From the NCBI RefSeq assembly GCF_000505665.1, contig NC_023033.1, forward strand, positions 434,001-498,000: a stretch of DNA of 64,000 bases. The letters run 5' to 3'. The notes under the pieces are model-generated. The model saw only the letters and a program-made list of their open reading frames with translations. It did no database searches and had not been told where the DNA came from. This DNA is from Thermosynechococcus sp. NK55a. GTDB taxonomy: Bacteria > Cyanobacteriota > Cyanobacteriia > Thermosynechococcales > Thermosynechococcaceae. A program made the translations under genes and the position numbers. Below, in pieces: positions 7,748 to 16,700 of this stretch; the stretch's first letter is position 1; the number at the start of each line of letters is the position of its first letter.

Positions 7748-8947
7748 ATGCAACATTTTTCTCCTGCCTTGCCCCCCATGGATGCTGACCCGACGTTTGA
7801 CTTGCCTGAGAAGAAGATTCTAGAGACCTTACCTCCCCAACAATTAGTGGCGATTATTTTGCGTCAGCAGCAAATTATTAATCAACTGCGCCATGCCCTC
7901 TTGCAAATTCCCGGGGTCCCTGAGGTCCTTCATCCGGGAGCGCCGGCCCCTCCAGAACCTCATCTAGCGCTGGTGAGCGAGGACACGGTTTGTTATTTTC
8001 CCTTAACGGGGGGGAACTGCTGGACAATTGGCCGCAGTGAAGACAATTCCATTGTCCTCAGCGATCGCTGGATGTCACGGAACCATGCCATGATTCAGCG
8101 CCTCGGACAGGGGGAGTTTTATCTCATTGATCTCGGCAGTCGCAATGGCACGTTTGTCAACGGTCGCCGCGTCAGCATTCCCGTTGCCCTGCACAATGGC
8201 GATCGCATTACCTTTGGCCAAACGGAACTCGACTTTTTTAATGAACCCTTTGCCCCCCTGTTTGCCGACAATGCCGCTTTGTCTTTGCTGCAATCCGAAG
8301 GCTCCTCCACGGCCCTTCTCCATGTCCGCCGCCTATTGACGGTTCTGGTCGTGGATATTCGTGACTTTACGAAACTCACACGGCAGTTAGAAGAGGAGCT
8401 GCTGTCGGAACTCATTGGCACGTGGTTTCATCGGGCAGGGGAAATTATTCGGCAATATGGTAGCTGGGTGGACAAGTACATCGGGGATGCGGTAATGGCA
8501 GTTTGGATCCACGAAAGCGAGGAGATTGGCTGTCAAGAAATTTGCCACACCCTCTCTGCCTTAGAGGATTTACGGCTCATGACGGGAGAACTGCACCAGC
8601 AATATCCCTTGCCGTGGCCATTGCGCATTGGTTCTGGCTTGAATACGGGCTATGCAATGGTGGGCAATACAGGAAGTGGCGATCGCCCAGATTACACTGC
8701 TTTGGGAGATACCGTTAATGCTGCTTTTCGCCTTGAGAGTGCCACCAAAACCATTGCCGCTGATTTGGCCATGGGAGCAACCACCTACCACTACCTTGTG
8801 CAATCTTGTCCAACCCCTGTGCCATTTCAACTTCAAGTCCTGAATCTGAAGGGCTATGAAGCCCCTGTGCCTGCCTATGTAGGCACCTTTGATGACCTGC
8901 ATTCCTTCCTTGACCAAGCCCTCAAAAGCAGAGACACCCTACATTAA
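7748..8947 (+). CDS. FHA-domain class III adenylate cyclase
   Basis: A predicted soluble 399-residue protein with the architecture of Synechocystis Cya1: an N-terminal helix (about 20-55), an FHA phosphothreonine-binding domain (about 85-165; GRS at 95-97, SRNH, GSRNGTFVNG at 130-139) and a class III nucleotidyl cyclase domain (about 195-380). Catalytic residues are present: metal-binding Asp203 and Asp247, base-selecting Lys243 and Thr317 (the Lys/Thr pair indicates ATP, class IIIb), and transition-state Asn324 and Arg328. It should make cAMP, the second messenger for CRP-type regulators such as SyCRP1. The FHA domain suggests activity gated by a Ser/Thr kinase. There is no membrane segment. 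It is divergent from psaFJ. Confidence 0.92.
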   Translation: MQHFSPALPPMDADPTFDLPEKKILETLPPQQLVAIILRQQQIINQLRHALLQIPGVPEVLHPGAPAPPEPHLALVSEDTVCYFPLTGGNCWTIGRSEDNSIVLSDRWMSRNHAMIQRLGQGEFYLIDLGSRNGTFVNGRRVSIPVALHNGDRITFGQTELDFFNEPFAPLFADNAALSLLQSEGSSTALLHVRRLLTVLVVDIRDFTKLTRQLEEELLSELIGTWFHRAGEIIRQYGSWVDKYIGDAVMAVWIHESEEIGCQEICHTLSALEDLRLMTGELHQQYPLPWPLRIGSGLNTGYAMVGNTGSGDRPDYTALGDTVNAAFRLESATKTIAADLAMGATTYHYLVQSCPTPVPFQLQVLNLKGYEAPVPAYVGTFDDLHSFLDQALKSRDTLH

Positions 8948-8998
8948 ACACCTTGAAAAAGGCGATGAAGGGACGGCTTCTGTCTGGTATGATTGAAT

Positions 8999-9040
8999 CA
9001 CCTGTAGGGGGCAGCCTAGACAGTGGTCTATATGTAGGTG
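8999..9040 (+). other. nested inverted repeat between cyclase gene and psbU
   Basis: Two nested stems are visible: inner TAGAC (9017-9021) with GTCTA (9026-9030) around AGTG, and outer CACCT (8999-9003) with AGGTG (9036-9040). No T tract follows. It could be an RNA structure in the cyclase 3' region or in a long psbU leader, or a protein-binding dyad. The function is unknown. Confidence 0.3.
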
Positions 9041-9186
9041 TAATGCCTCAGGTGCCTCTGTCATCCTGCTGGCGATCGGTGACTGCCGCCTGCGCTGGCT
9101 GTGCGATGTGGTCAGTTCTTTGCTTTCATTCTTAATGAACCGCTGTTTTTGGTAATGACCTGTGAGATTTGGGAGGTAAAGGAATT

Positions 9187-9591
9187 ATGCAACGTTTGGG
9201 CCGCTGGCTAGCATTGGCTTACTTTGTGGGCGTTAGCCTGTTGGGCTGGATCAACTGGAGTGCCCCAACCTTGGCGGCAACTGCATCCACCGCGGAAGAA
9301 CTGGTCAATGTGGTCGATGAGAAACTCGGCACTGCCTATGGCGAAAAAATTGACCTCAACAATACCAACATTGCCGCCTTCATCCAGTACCGCGGCCTCT
9401 ATCCAACTCTGGCTAAATTAATTGTTAAAAATGCACCCTATCAATCCGTTGAAGATGTCCTCAACATCCCCGGTCTAACAGAACGGCAAAAGGAAATTCT
9501 GCGCCAAAACCTGGATCACTTCACCGTCACCGAGGTGGAAACGGCTCTCGTTGAGGGGGGCGATCGCTACAATAATGGACTATACAAGTAG
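9187..9591 (+). CDS. psbU: photosystem II 12 kDa extrinsic protein PsbU
   Basis: A lumenal extrinsic subunit that stabilises the oxygen-evolving Mn cluster of photosystem II together with PsbO and PsbV. The frame is open from 9169, but ATG 9187 follows a good GGGAGGTAAAGG ribosome site and gives 134 residues. A signal peptide ends at LAA; the mature protein starts [18 protein letters not shown] and contains the two helix-hairpin-helix-like repeats ([28 protein letters not shown]). It ends [11 protein letters not shown]. Length and sequence are nearly those of the crystallised thermophilic PsbU, with a few substitutions. Confidence 0.98.
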   Translation: MQRLGRWLALAYFVGVSLLGWINWSAPTLAATASTAEELVNVVDEKLGTAYGEKIDLNNTNIAAFIQYRGLYPTLAKLIVKNAPYQSVEDVLNIPGLTERQKEILRQNLDHFTVTEVETALVEGGDRYNNGLYK

Positions 9592-9637
9592 TCAGCCTCG
9601 TTAGCTATATTGGCAATAACATGCTTTTGGGTTAGCG

Positions 9638-11278
9638 TTGACTCCCGCAACTTCTGGATTTGATGTCTTAATCATTGGCAGTGGTGCTGCGGGTCTCAGT
9701 GCTGCCCTTGCCCTTCCTGCCACCTATCGCGTTGGCCTGATCACAAAAACCGATCTCCAGCAATCGGCCAGCGGCTGGGCCCAGGGCGGTATGGCTGCGG
9801 CCATTGATCCTACGGATTCTCCCTCGCTCCATGCCCAAGATACCCTTGCTGCGGGGGCTGGTCTCTGTGATCCAGTGAGTGTCCAGTTTTTGGTTGAGCA
9901 GGCACCGACACAGGTGGAGCGCCTGTTGGCAATGGGGGTCGCCTTTGATCGTGCGGGCGATCGCCCGGCTTTGACCCTCGAAGCTGCCCATTCTCGTCCT
10001 CGAGTACTCCATGCCGCTGATACCACCGGACAAGCCCTAATTACGACACTGCTCAAACAGGTGACTGCTGCACCCCATATCACGCTTTTGCCCAATAGCT
10101 TTGTCTTTGATCTGTGGCTAGAGTCGGGGCGATGCTGTGGGGTGTGTCTGTTGCATCAGGGACAGCTCCAGTGGCTGCGCTCGGGGGCGGTCATTCTCGC
10201 TACGGGGGGTGGCGGTCAAGTGTTTGCCCAAACTACTAATCCCCCCCTCAGTACTGGCGATGGTGTGGCAATGGCCTGGCGAGCCGGCGCCCACATTCGC
10301 GATGTCGAGTTTTTTCAGTTTCATCCCACTGCCCTAGCCGTCGAGGGGGCACCGCGATTTCTCATCAGTGAAGCAGTACGGGGTGAAGGGGCGCATTTAA
10401 TTGACAACACAGGTCATCGCTTTGTAGCGGATTACCATCCTGCTGGCGAGCTGGCCCCCCGGGATATTGTCAGTCGTGCCATTTACCGTCACCTTCAGCA
10501 CACCCATGCCCCCCATGTCTGGCTAGACTTACGACCCCTTCCCCGCGATCGCCTGCACCACCGCTTTCCGAAAATCATTGCTGTCTGTCGGCAGTGGGGC
10601 ATTGATGTTGAGCAGCAACCCATTCCGGTGTCTCCGGCAGCCCATTACTGGATGGGGGGAGTCGTCACCGACTTACAGGCCAAAACCAGCCTTCCCGGCC
10701 TCTATGCCGTTGGCGAAGTAGCTAGTACTGGTGTCCATGGTGCCAATCGCCTAGCCAGTAACTCCCTTTTGGAATGTTTTGTCTTTTCGGCTCAACTTGC
10801 CCACCTGGATCCTCAGCCCCTTCCCTTGGCAGTGTTCCCTGTTGGCCAGAAATCCCTTGAAATTGAGCCAGTGAGCTTTCGTCAGTGGCGCCAAGAGTTG
10901 CGGGAACTCCTGTGGCAAAGTGCAGGGATTTGTCGCGATGCTCCCCCATTGATGGCCGCTCTTTCCCAAGTGAAGGAATGGCGCCAACAATTGCTGGCTC
11001 ATCCAGTTGCGATCGCCTTTCATGAACTAGACCCCAATTACTCCTACACCCTCAGCAATCAAGCCGGGCAGGACACCCTTTGGGAATGGGGCGAGCTACG
11101 CAATCTCTTGGATATTGCCTATTTAATTCTCAAAAGTGCCCTCTTTCGTGAGGAAAGTCGCGGTGGTCACTACCGCCAAGACTACCCCCAACCCGATCCC
11201 AACTGGCAAATGCACACCCTGATTTGGGGAGAACACTGGCAAAAAGCAGCAATTCAAGGCCTTCAGAGTAAACTATAG
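9638..11278 (+). CDS. nadB: L-aspartate oxidase
   Basis: The first enzyme of de novo NAD synthesis: a flavoprotein oxidising L-aspartate to iminoaspartate, used by quinolinate synthase NadA. The 546 residues show the FAD dinucleotide-binding motif GSGAAG at about 14-19, SGWAQGGMAAAI near 45-56, an active-site segment EFFQFHPTAL, the succinate-dehydrogenase-like HGANRLASNSLLE near 365-380 and the NadB C-terminal domain. The only available start is TTG 9638: the frame is closed by TAA at 9617 with no ATG or GTG between. No other NAD gene is adjacent. The next gene follows 41 bp downstream on the same strand. Confidence 0.95.
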   Translation: MTPATSGFDVLIIGSGAAGLSAALALPATYRVGLITKTDLQQSASGWAQGGMAAAIDPTDSPSLHAQDTLAAGAGLCDPVSVQFLVEQAPTQVERLLAMGVAFDRAGDRPALTLEAAHSRPRVLHAADTTGQALITTLLKQVTAAPHITLLPNSFVFDLWLESGRCCGVCLLHQGQLQWLRSGAVILATGGGGQVFAQTTNPPLSTGDGVAMAWRAGAHIRDVEFFQFHPTALAVEGAPRFLISEAVRGEGAHLIDNTGHRFVADYHPAGELAPRDIVSRAIYRHLQHTHAPHVWLDLRPLPRDRLHHRFPKIIAVCRQWGIDVEQQPIPVSPAAHYWMGGVVTDLQAKTSLPGLYAVGEVASTGVHGANRLASNSLLECFVFSAQLAHLDPQPLPLAVFPVGQKSLEIEPVSFRQWRQELRELLWQSAGICRDAPPLMAALSQVKEWRQQLLAHPVAIAFHELDPNYSYTLSNQAGQDTLWEWGELRNLLDIAYLILKSALFREESRGGHYRQDYPQPDPNWQMHTLIWGEHWQKAAIQGLQSKL

Positions 11279-11319
11279 TTGCTATAGATTCCAAAAATTT
11301 TTTGCGGTGATCTATCCCT

Positions 11320-12534
11320 ATGATGCAGTCACGGCGTGTGCAGGAAAGTTTGGTGGGCCTGGTTATCCTTGCGGGCTTAGCAACATTGGGGGTCGGCCTC
11401 CTCTGGTTGCGGGGCCACCTTGCCGGTGCCAATAGCTACACCCTTGAGGTGGAATTGGACACAGCACCGGGCTTAGCAGTGGGAACACAGGTGCGCTATC
11501 GGGGTGTCCAGGTGGGACGAGTCACGGCCATTGGTTTTGATGCCAATGGTGTCCAAGTGAGTGTGCGCATCAATAATGTGTTGATTCCGCGGAGTGCTGT
11601 ACCGGAGATTCGCCAGTCGGGCTTTCTTGGTCAGGCCTTCTTGGACTTTACTCCCAAGGAGCGGGTACCGGAGATTCCCAAGGAGGTCACCGCCTTTGCC
11701 CCCAAGTGCCAACCAGCGGTGGTTTACTGCAATGGCGATCGCGTGACCGGGGTGCGCACTGCCAGCCTAGAAGATTTGGTGCGAGCCGCAACTCGTTTTA
11801 CCACTGCCCTTGAAGAATCAGGCCTTATCAACAACGCCAATACCCTCATTTTGGGGGCAACCCGCGTTGTGAACCGTGCTGATCAATCCCTGACAAAGGT
11901 CACCACTGCCCTCGATAGCTTCAACGCCCTCAGTAATGAAGCCCGTGTTGAACTACGGAACTTTGGCACGGCCTCGCAAGCAGTGACTCGTGCAGCCAAC
12001 CAAATCAGTGAAATCGTTGAAGTGAACCGCGATACAATTAACTCTACTTTGCGCAACATTGACGGTGCTGCCCGAGAGTTGAGAACCACACTCAAAGCAC
12101 TGCGCCCCCTGACAAATCAACTGGAGCAGGGGGAATTGCTAGCGAATTTGGATGCCCTAATTAAAAATGGTGCCCAAGCAGCCGCCAATCTCAATAAAGT
12201 CTCTGGGGCGTTAAGTAGTCCTATCGTTATGCTGTCGATCGCCCAAACCTTAGATGCCGCGCGGGCCACATTCATCAATGCCCAGAAACTCACCAATGAC
12301 CTCCTTAAACTAACCAGCAATCCATCCTTTCAGTCCGATTTACGGCGCTTAATTCAAATCCTCAGGCGCCTGCTGGCCTCAAGCCAAGACCTTGAGCAGC
12401 AATTATTAGCTCTTCATGCCACCTCCCTAAGGGCAACTGAAGCTGCGCCGCCAACGCTTGTACCCATTCCCACTGTGGCTGCAACACCTCCTAAAGAAAA
12501 CGAAGAGGAAGCAGCTATCTCCAGAGATCCCTAA
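11320..12534 (+). CDS. MlaD/MCE-family lipid-transport protein
   Basis: A 404-residue protein with one N-terminal membrane helix (ESLVGLVILAGLATLGVGLLW, about 9-29) followed by an MCE domain (about 38-115; YTLEVELDTAPGLAVGTQVRYRGVQVG is typical). A long alpha-helical, Asn/Ala/Leu-rich coiled region runs from 140 to 370, with a Pro-rich tail. It is the cyanobacterial counterpart of E. coli MlaD and plant TGD2, the periplasm-facing substrate-binding part of an ABC system moving lipids between envelope and inner membranes. The permease (MlaE-like) and ATPase (MlaF-like) genes are not nearby. There are two possible ATGs, 11320 and 11323. Confidence 0.88.
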   Translation: MMQSRRVQESLVGLVILAGLATLGVGLLWLRGHLAGANSYTLEVELDTAPGLAVGTQVRYRGVQVGRVTAIGFDANGVQVSVRINNVLIPRSAVPEIRQSGFLGQAFLDFTPKERVPEIPKEVTAFAPKCQPAVVYCNGDRVTGVRTASLEDLVRAATRFTTALEESGLINNANTLILGATRVVNRADQSLTKVTTALDSFNALSNEARVELRNFGTASQAVTRAANQISEIVEVNRDTINSTLRNIDGAARELRTTLKALRPLTNQLEQGELLANLDALIKNGAQAAANLNKVSGALSSPIVMLSIAQTLDAARATFINAQKLTNDLLKLTSNPSFQSDLRRLIQILRRLLASSQDLEQQLLALHATSLRATEAAPPTLVPIPTVAATPPKENEEEAAISRDP

Positions 12535-12659
12535 CGTCCTCCCTAACTGGCAATGGGAAGATTGCTAGGCGGAACTGGGTCAGCGCTGTTTATCATAGAC
12601 CTAGGAATAAATGCATAAAGTCGAAATTTGCAAGGAATTGATTGAGGATAAAACCAATC

Positions 12660-13193
12660 ATGGAGAATGCCTTACCTGCGGTTTATTTAAGTGTGTTGAT
12701 TATTCTACTGGGCGTCTCAGCTTGGTTTGTGGTCAAACAAATTCTTAAAACCCGCCGTATTGAGTCTAGCTTGGCACGCCTCCAACGGAAACTCAAGCAA
12801 GAACCGGGCACTACCCAAGAATACTTTGAGCTAGGCAGCATTTACCTCACTAAGAAACTCGCTAGCCAGGCAATTCCCCTGTTTCAAAAGGCCCTGAAGG
12901 CGGCTGAAAGCGAAGGCGAAACCTGTCTTGCCCCCATCTACAATGCCCTTGGCTATGCCTACTTCATGCAAGAGCAGTATGACTTGGCGATTCGCCAGTA
13001 CAAAGAAGCCCTCAAAAATCAACCGGCGTATGTGACTGCAGCCAACAACCTAGGTCACGCCTATGAGAAGAAGAACCTCCCCCAGCCAGCCCTTGAGGCC
13101 TATCAGCACACGCTGAAATACGACCCCAACAACGCGATCGCCCAACGGCGGGTGAATTCTCTGAAAAAACGACTCAGTGGTGCGGCAGCTTGA
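12660..13193 (+). CDS. ycf37: TPR protein, Ycf37-like photosystem I assembly factor
   Basis: 177 residues from ATG 12660; the frame is open from a TTG at 12642, but the ATG is preceded by GAGG and gives the expected N-terminus. One membrane helix (about 5-25, AVYLSVLIILLGVSAWFVV) is followed by a basic linker (KTRRIESSLARLQRKL) and three tetratricopeptide repeats (about 53-165; TQEYFELGSIYL, YNALGYAYFMQEQYDLAIRQ, ANNLGHAYEKKNLPQPAL). This layout and sequence match cyanobacterial and algal Ycf37, which supports photosystem I stability or assembly. It is convergent with psaL-psaI, consistent with a photosystem I role. Assignment within the large TPR family is by resemblance. Confidence 0.82.
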   Translation: MENALPAVYLSVLIILLGVSAWFVVKQILKTRRIESSLARLQRKLKQEPGTTQEYFELGSIYLTKKLASQAIPLFQKALKAAESEGETCLAPIYNALGYAYFMQEQYDLAIRQYKEALKNQPAYVTAANNLGHAYEKKNLPQPALEAYQHTLKYDPNNAIAQRRVNSLKKRLSGAAA

Positions 13194-13223
13194 GGATACC
13201 TAGTCAAGCAAAAACTAGTTAGC

Positions 13224-13256
13224 AAAAAAACTGGCCAGGACATTTCCCAACCAGTT
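13224..13256 (-). terminator. intrinsic terminator after psaL-psaI
   Basis: On the minus strand, about 42 bp after the psaI stop, a 12-bp stem (several G-U pairs in its inner half) with a 4-nt loop, at 13229-13256, runs into seven Ts (13224-13230). It ends the psaLI transcript, and the convergent ycf37-like gene ends just beyond it. Confidence 0.78.
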
Positions 13257-13297
13257 CTCAATTCTTTGGTATTTATCTGGGTAAGTTAGCCCTCGGC

Positions 13298-13414
13298 TTA
13301 GGCTTCTCCTTCAATGTAAAGAAACAGCAGCCCCATCACCACCGTGGGCATTAGCCAACAGACCACGGGAATAAAAATCCAAGGCAAAAAGGATGCAGCA
13401 TAAGATCCCATCAT
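13298..13414 (-). CDS. psaI: photosystem I subunit VIII (PsaI)
   Basis: A 38-residue single-helix protein reading [18 protein letters not shown] and ending [10 protein letters not shown]. It agrees with thermophilic cyanobacterial PsaI as I remember it. PsaI lies at the trimer-facing side of photosystem I next to PsaL and PsaM. The gene lies 50 bp downstream of psaL on the same strand, a psaL-psaI operon, and is followed by a terminator. Two adjacent ATGs (13414 and 13411) are possible; the first is used here. Confidence 0.97.
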
Positions 13415-13464
13415 AATCAGCGGTTCTCCTTCTGGGTAATCAAAAGCAAAGTGTGACCAAGGCT

Positions 13465-13932
13465 CTAGTTAAAGAGGCCAGTCATGATGCCATCAACAAC
13501 AGCAAAGTTTTCAAGGAGGAAAAAGGCAACAAAGGCACCCCCCATGGCACCCACAAAGAAGCCAGCCGTGAACTGACTCCAACCTTCACCGCTTTTCAGG
13601 GAATCGCTGCTACTGCCCCCCTTTTGAAAACTGACCAGACCATAGGCCGCTAAGCAAGCCGTGGCAATTAAAATGAGGGCGATCCCCGAAATTAAGCCGC
13701 CTAGGTTGGCTACATCAGAGTCCCGCAGCGGACCAAGCTTGACCCAAGGGCCAATGAGGAAGTAACCATGGGCCATACCCACTTCCAAGCCCCGCAGAAT
13801 TGGGGAGAGGCCTTGACGATAAGCGGGTAGGTTGCCAATAAACGTCTTCACGAGGCCAGAGTCAGAAACGGGTGTTGAGAGGTGACCCACAAAGGGATCG
13901 CCATTGTATGGCTTAATCAGTTCTTCTGCCAT
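13465..13932 (-). CDS. psaL: photosystem I reaction centre subunit XI (PsaL)
   Basis: A 155-residue membrane protein needed for photosystem I trimers. It starts [20 protein letters not shown] and has the conserved region [19 protein letters not shown]. Membrane helices lie around 78-98 ([20 protein letters not shown]) and 120-142 ([20 protein letters not shown]), with a less hydrophobic segment near 55-72. It ends MTGLFN. It is followed by psaI on the same strand. The sequence is a near match to T. elongatus PsaL. Confidence 0.98.
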
Positions 13933-14094
13933 GATTTTTATTTCCCTAGCATTCCGTCATGTCCGCGCACAGGCACAGACCTAAGTGGTTATTCTAGGCA
14001 AGGGCGGGCGATCGCGCGAGAGACAGCCTGCTTCTCTTCAAGAAAGTTCATGTATCGCAACATCCCCTTACGCTGCCCTGCCCCCGAGCTTGGG

Positions 14095-15267
14095 TTAGTA
14101 GGTGGGTACGCTGGGATCGACTTCCTGACTCCAAGCGTTGATGCCCCCTTTGATATTGATTCCCTCAATGCCAGCCTGTTTGAGGATGCCCAAGGCTTTG
14201 GCAGAGCGCCCCCCCATCTTGCAGTGCACCAAAAGGCGATGGCCATTCACCAAACTGCGGATTTTTTCCACACCCGAGCCATTTTCAATTTCCGATAGGG
14301 GAACAAGAACAGAGCCGGGAATCCTAGCAATTTCGTACTCATTGGGGTTGCGCACATCCACAAGAACGTAATCTTGGGCGCCACTGTCCATCAAGGCTTT
14401 GAGTTCCTGCACTGTCATTTCGGGAATGTCTGCCATTTGGGCGGCCTCCTGAGCTTTCGCTTGGCGAATACCACAGAATTCTTCGTAGTCAATCAGCTTG
14501 TCAATGACTGGTCGCTCGGGGTTGGGACGCAGTTTGAGTTCACGGAATTTCATGTCTAAGGCATTGAAGAGCAAAAGGCGACCACTGAGGGTTGTGCCTT
14601 TACCAAGAATGATTTTAATGGTCTCCGTGGCTTGGATGACCCCAATAATTCCCGGTAGGATGCCCAAAACGCCCCCTTCGGCACAGGAGGGTACCAGACC
14701 CGGCGGCGGGGGTTCCGGGTAGAGATCGCGGTAGTTGGGGCCGCCTTCATAGTTAAAGACTGTGGCCTGGCCTTCAAAGCGAAAGATGGAGCCATAGACA
14801 TTGGGCTTATTCAGAAGCACACAGGCATCGTTCACCAAATAGCGGGTGGGGAAGTTATCGGTGCCATCCACCACAATGTCATAATCCGCCATAATCTCAA
14901 GGGCATTGGCGGCGCTCAAGCGAGTTTCGTACAGATCAACTTGGCAGTAGGGATTGATTTCAAGGATGCGGTGCTTGGCCGATTCAATTTTGGGCTTGCC
15001 CACCCAGGAGGTGCCGTGGATGATTTGCCGTTGCAAATTGGAATTATCGACAACATCAAAATCTACAATGCCAAGGCGGCCAATACCCGCAGCGGCGAGA
15101 TAGAGCAGCAGGGGCGATCCCAATCCACCGGTGCCAATGCAAAGCACGCTGGCAGCTTTGAGGCGTTTTTGACCCTCGACACCCACCTCCGGCAAAATCA
15201 GATGGCGGGAATAGCGTTCATAGTCCTCTTTCGTTAGTTCAATCGTAGAAAGGTCTGGATTTAGCAT
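14095..15267 (-). CDS. moeB: MoeB/ThiF-family adenylyltransferase with C-terminal rhodanese domain
   Basis: A 390-residue E1-like enzyme. The N-terminal ThiF/MoeB domain (about 1-250) has the ATP-binding loop GTGGLGSPLLLYLAAAGIG (about 46-64) and SCAEGGVLG near 195-203. The rhodanese domain (about 275-390) carries the likely persulphide Cys in HCKMGGRS. Such fusions adenylate the C-terminal Gly-Gly of MoaD or ThiS and pass sulphur to it, serving molybdopterin or thiazole synthesis and, in some organisms, tRNA thiolation. moaD is in this window but 27 kb away. The precise carrier partner cannot be told from sequence. Confidence 0.9.
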   Translation of the reverse strand: MLNPDLSTIELTKEDYERYSRHLILPEVGVEGQKRLKAASVLCIGTGGLGSPLLLYLAAAGIGRLGIVDFDVVDNSNLQRQIIHGTSWVGKPKIESAKHRILEINPYCQVDLYETRLSAANALEIMADYDIVVDGTDNFPTRYLVNDACVLLNKPNVYGSIFRFEGQATVFNYEGGPNYRDLYPEPPPPGLVPSCAEGGVLGILPGIIGVIQATETIKIILGKGTTLSGRLLLFNALDMKFRELKLRPNPERPVIDKLIDYEEFCGIRQAKAQEAAQMADIPEMTVQELKALMDSGAQDYVLVDVRNPNEYEIARIPGSVLVPLSEIENGSGVEKIRSLVNGHRLLVHCKMGGRSAKALGILKQAGIEGINIKGGINAWSQEVDPSVPTY

Positions 15268-15280
15268 GGTAGCCCTTCAT

Positions 15281-15309
15281 AAAAAATGCGGCTGATCTAA
15301 CCCGATCAG
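15281..15309 (-). terminator. possible terminator after the DUF3370 gene
   Basis: On the minus strand, in the gap between the DUF3370 stop and the moeB start region, CTGATC and GATCAG (15292-15309) form a perfect 6-bp stem with a 6-nt loop, with a T6 run (15281-15286) five bases further on. The spacer weakens the call, and because moeB itself begins at 15267 on the same strand this could instead be a moeB leader element. Confidence 0.3.
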
Positions 15310-15338
15310 TAAGGGTGAGGGGATGATTTCCATTTTAC

Positions 15339-16694
15339 TTAGGGGCGCGACAGGGGATCTGCCAAAGTTTCAATTGTCAACACTTGGGGTGGTGTCGCAT
15401 CTGGCGGATAGAGCATGGTGAACTGTACCCAGCGGATTTCTTGGGGCTGTAGGGTGAGCCGCACAAGATCGTCCCCCTGCTGTCCTTGGCGTTGGACAAG
15501 GTGAATGATTCGACTTTGGGGGGTGCTTTGATCATCGCGGAAGCGCAATCGGACACTGCCTCGGAAGAAGATACGGTTGGGCGGCTCAGCAAAAAACTGC
15601 AATCCAGGGGCGGGGGCATCGAACTTGATGGGGGTTTGGAGGGCAAGGCGAACGGTCTGGGGGCGATCGCTGGTGTTTTGGAGGGGCAGCACTAAATCAT
15701 ATTCAACCCCATAGTTGCCGTGGGCAGCATAGGCCGTATCCGGATAGCGCACCACGAGGGGAGCCGTTTGCACTTGTCCTGTGCCCAAGCGCCCTGCCAC
15801 TAACGAACTAATAGGATAGGACAAGGCGGTACCCCCTGTGGGAATGGGAATTGGTTGCTGTTGGGGATTGTGCCAGCGGGAGCCGAGGGCAACGCCGGCG
15901 ACTCGGCCATAGATGATCTGGCCCCCCTGATTGGGGGAGGTGGGGGCGCGATCGCGGGGAGTGACGAGTTCCCCTGTCATTAGGGTCTGCTGCCATTGCT
16001 CTAGGGTCGGCGGTTCATTGCCAAAGCGGGCTAAACTGGCGAGGTAAATGTTGCCACTGCTGCGGGCACGAATCAGCAGCGAACGGCCATTGAGGGGTGG
16101 GTCTAGCCCCTTCACAGGAATCGGTAAATTGGCAATCAGGGCATAACTGCGTGGGGGAATTCGGATTTGTGCTGGCCAGCCCGATTGCCGCCGTTGTCGC
16201 AAAATATCCAGCATGACGCGATCGCCCGGACCCGCAAAAATTTGGCCTAGATCATTGGCCTGCTGACTGGGCAGGGAGCGGAAGGGAGCATCGGGTTGAC
16301 TCAGGTAACTGGCGGCATAGATCAGGTTCACCGTTACCGCTTCAGAACTGGGGTTGTAGGCGAGAATCCCTAGGTAGAGGGTGGTGAGATTCTGCGGGTC
16401 AAGGGGCTTAGCAATATGGTGGACAAAGATATCAAAGCGATCGCGAAAGGCAAAGTTCAAGTGGGCCTTGGGAGTCCCTTTGCCCTCTGGTGGAAAGGTA
16501 GAAAGAAGGATGCCCGGTCGCTGTACCACCTCTGGGCTATTGCTATTAAACACAGGCACCTGATCGAGGGCCCCCGGTAAAGGGAGGACTTTTTGGGGTT
16601 TTTCAATCGTTGCCGGCCCCTGAGCCAACCCTGGAGACATAGCAACCAGTGCCGCGCAGCTCCCCAACCACCAGCGGAAATCAATCGCCATCAC
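15339..16694 (-). CDS. exported DUF3370-family protein
   Basis: A 451-residue cyanobacterial protein of the DUF3370 family, recognised from its conserved opening after the signal peptide: LPLPGALDQVPVFNSNSPEV, followed by GILLSTFPPEG, and FDIFVHHIAKP and AASYLSQPDAPF further on. The signal peptide is short (about 1-25, cut near GLAQ). The remainder is beta-rich with no catalytic motif that I can identify. The family is known in cyanobacteria without an established function. The frame starts GTG 16694 followed by ATG 16691; either may be used. It is 6 bp after the SIMPL-domain gene on the same strand, so probably co-transcribed with it. Confidence 0.85.
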   Translation of the reverse strand: MMAIDFRWWLGSCAALVAMSPGLAQGPATIEKPQKVLPLPGALDQVPVFNSNSPEVVQRPGILLSTFPPEGKGTPKAHLNFAFRDRFDIFVHHIAKPLDPQNLTTLYLGILAYNPSSEAVTVNLIYAASYLSQPDAPFRSLPSQQANDLGQIFAGPGDRVMLDILRQRRQSGWPAQIRIPPRSYALIANLPIPVKGLDPPLNGRSLLIRARSSGNIYLASLARFGNEPPTLEQWQQTLMTGELVTPRDRAPTSPNQGGQIIYGRVAGVALGSRWHNPQQQPIPIPTGGTALSYPISSLVAGRLGTGQVQTAPLVVRYPDTAYAAHGNYGVEYDLVLPLQNTSDRPQTVRLALQTPIKFDAPAPGLQFFAEPPNRIFFRGSVRLRFRDDQSTPQSRIIHLVQRQGQQGDDLVRLTLQPQEIRWVQFTMLYPPDATPPQVLTIETLADPLSRP

Positions 16695-16700
16695 CGAGAC

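Noticed and set aside
8953-9135. 60-codon plus-strand frame between cyclase gene and psbU
   Set aside because: No ribosome site, odd composition, and it lies over a nested inverted repeat; more likely non-coding leader or spacer.
9187-9591. Chance that psbU begins at 9169
   Set aside because: The upstream codons contain the ribosome-binding sequence itself; ATG 9187 gives the normal signal peptide.
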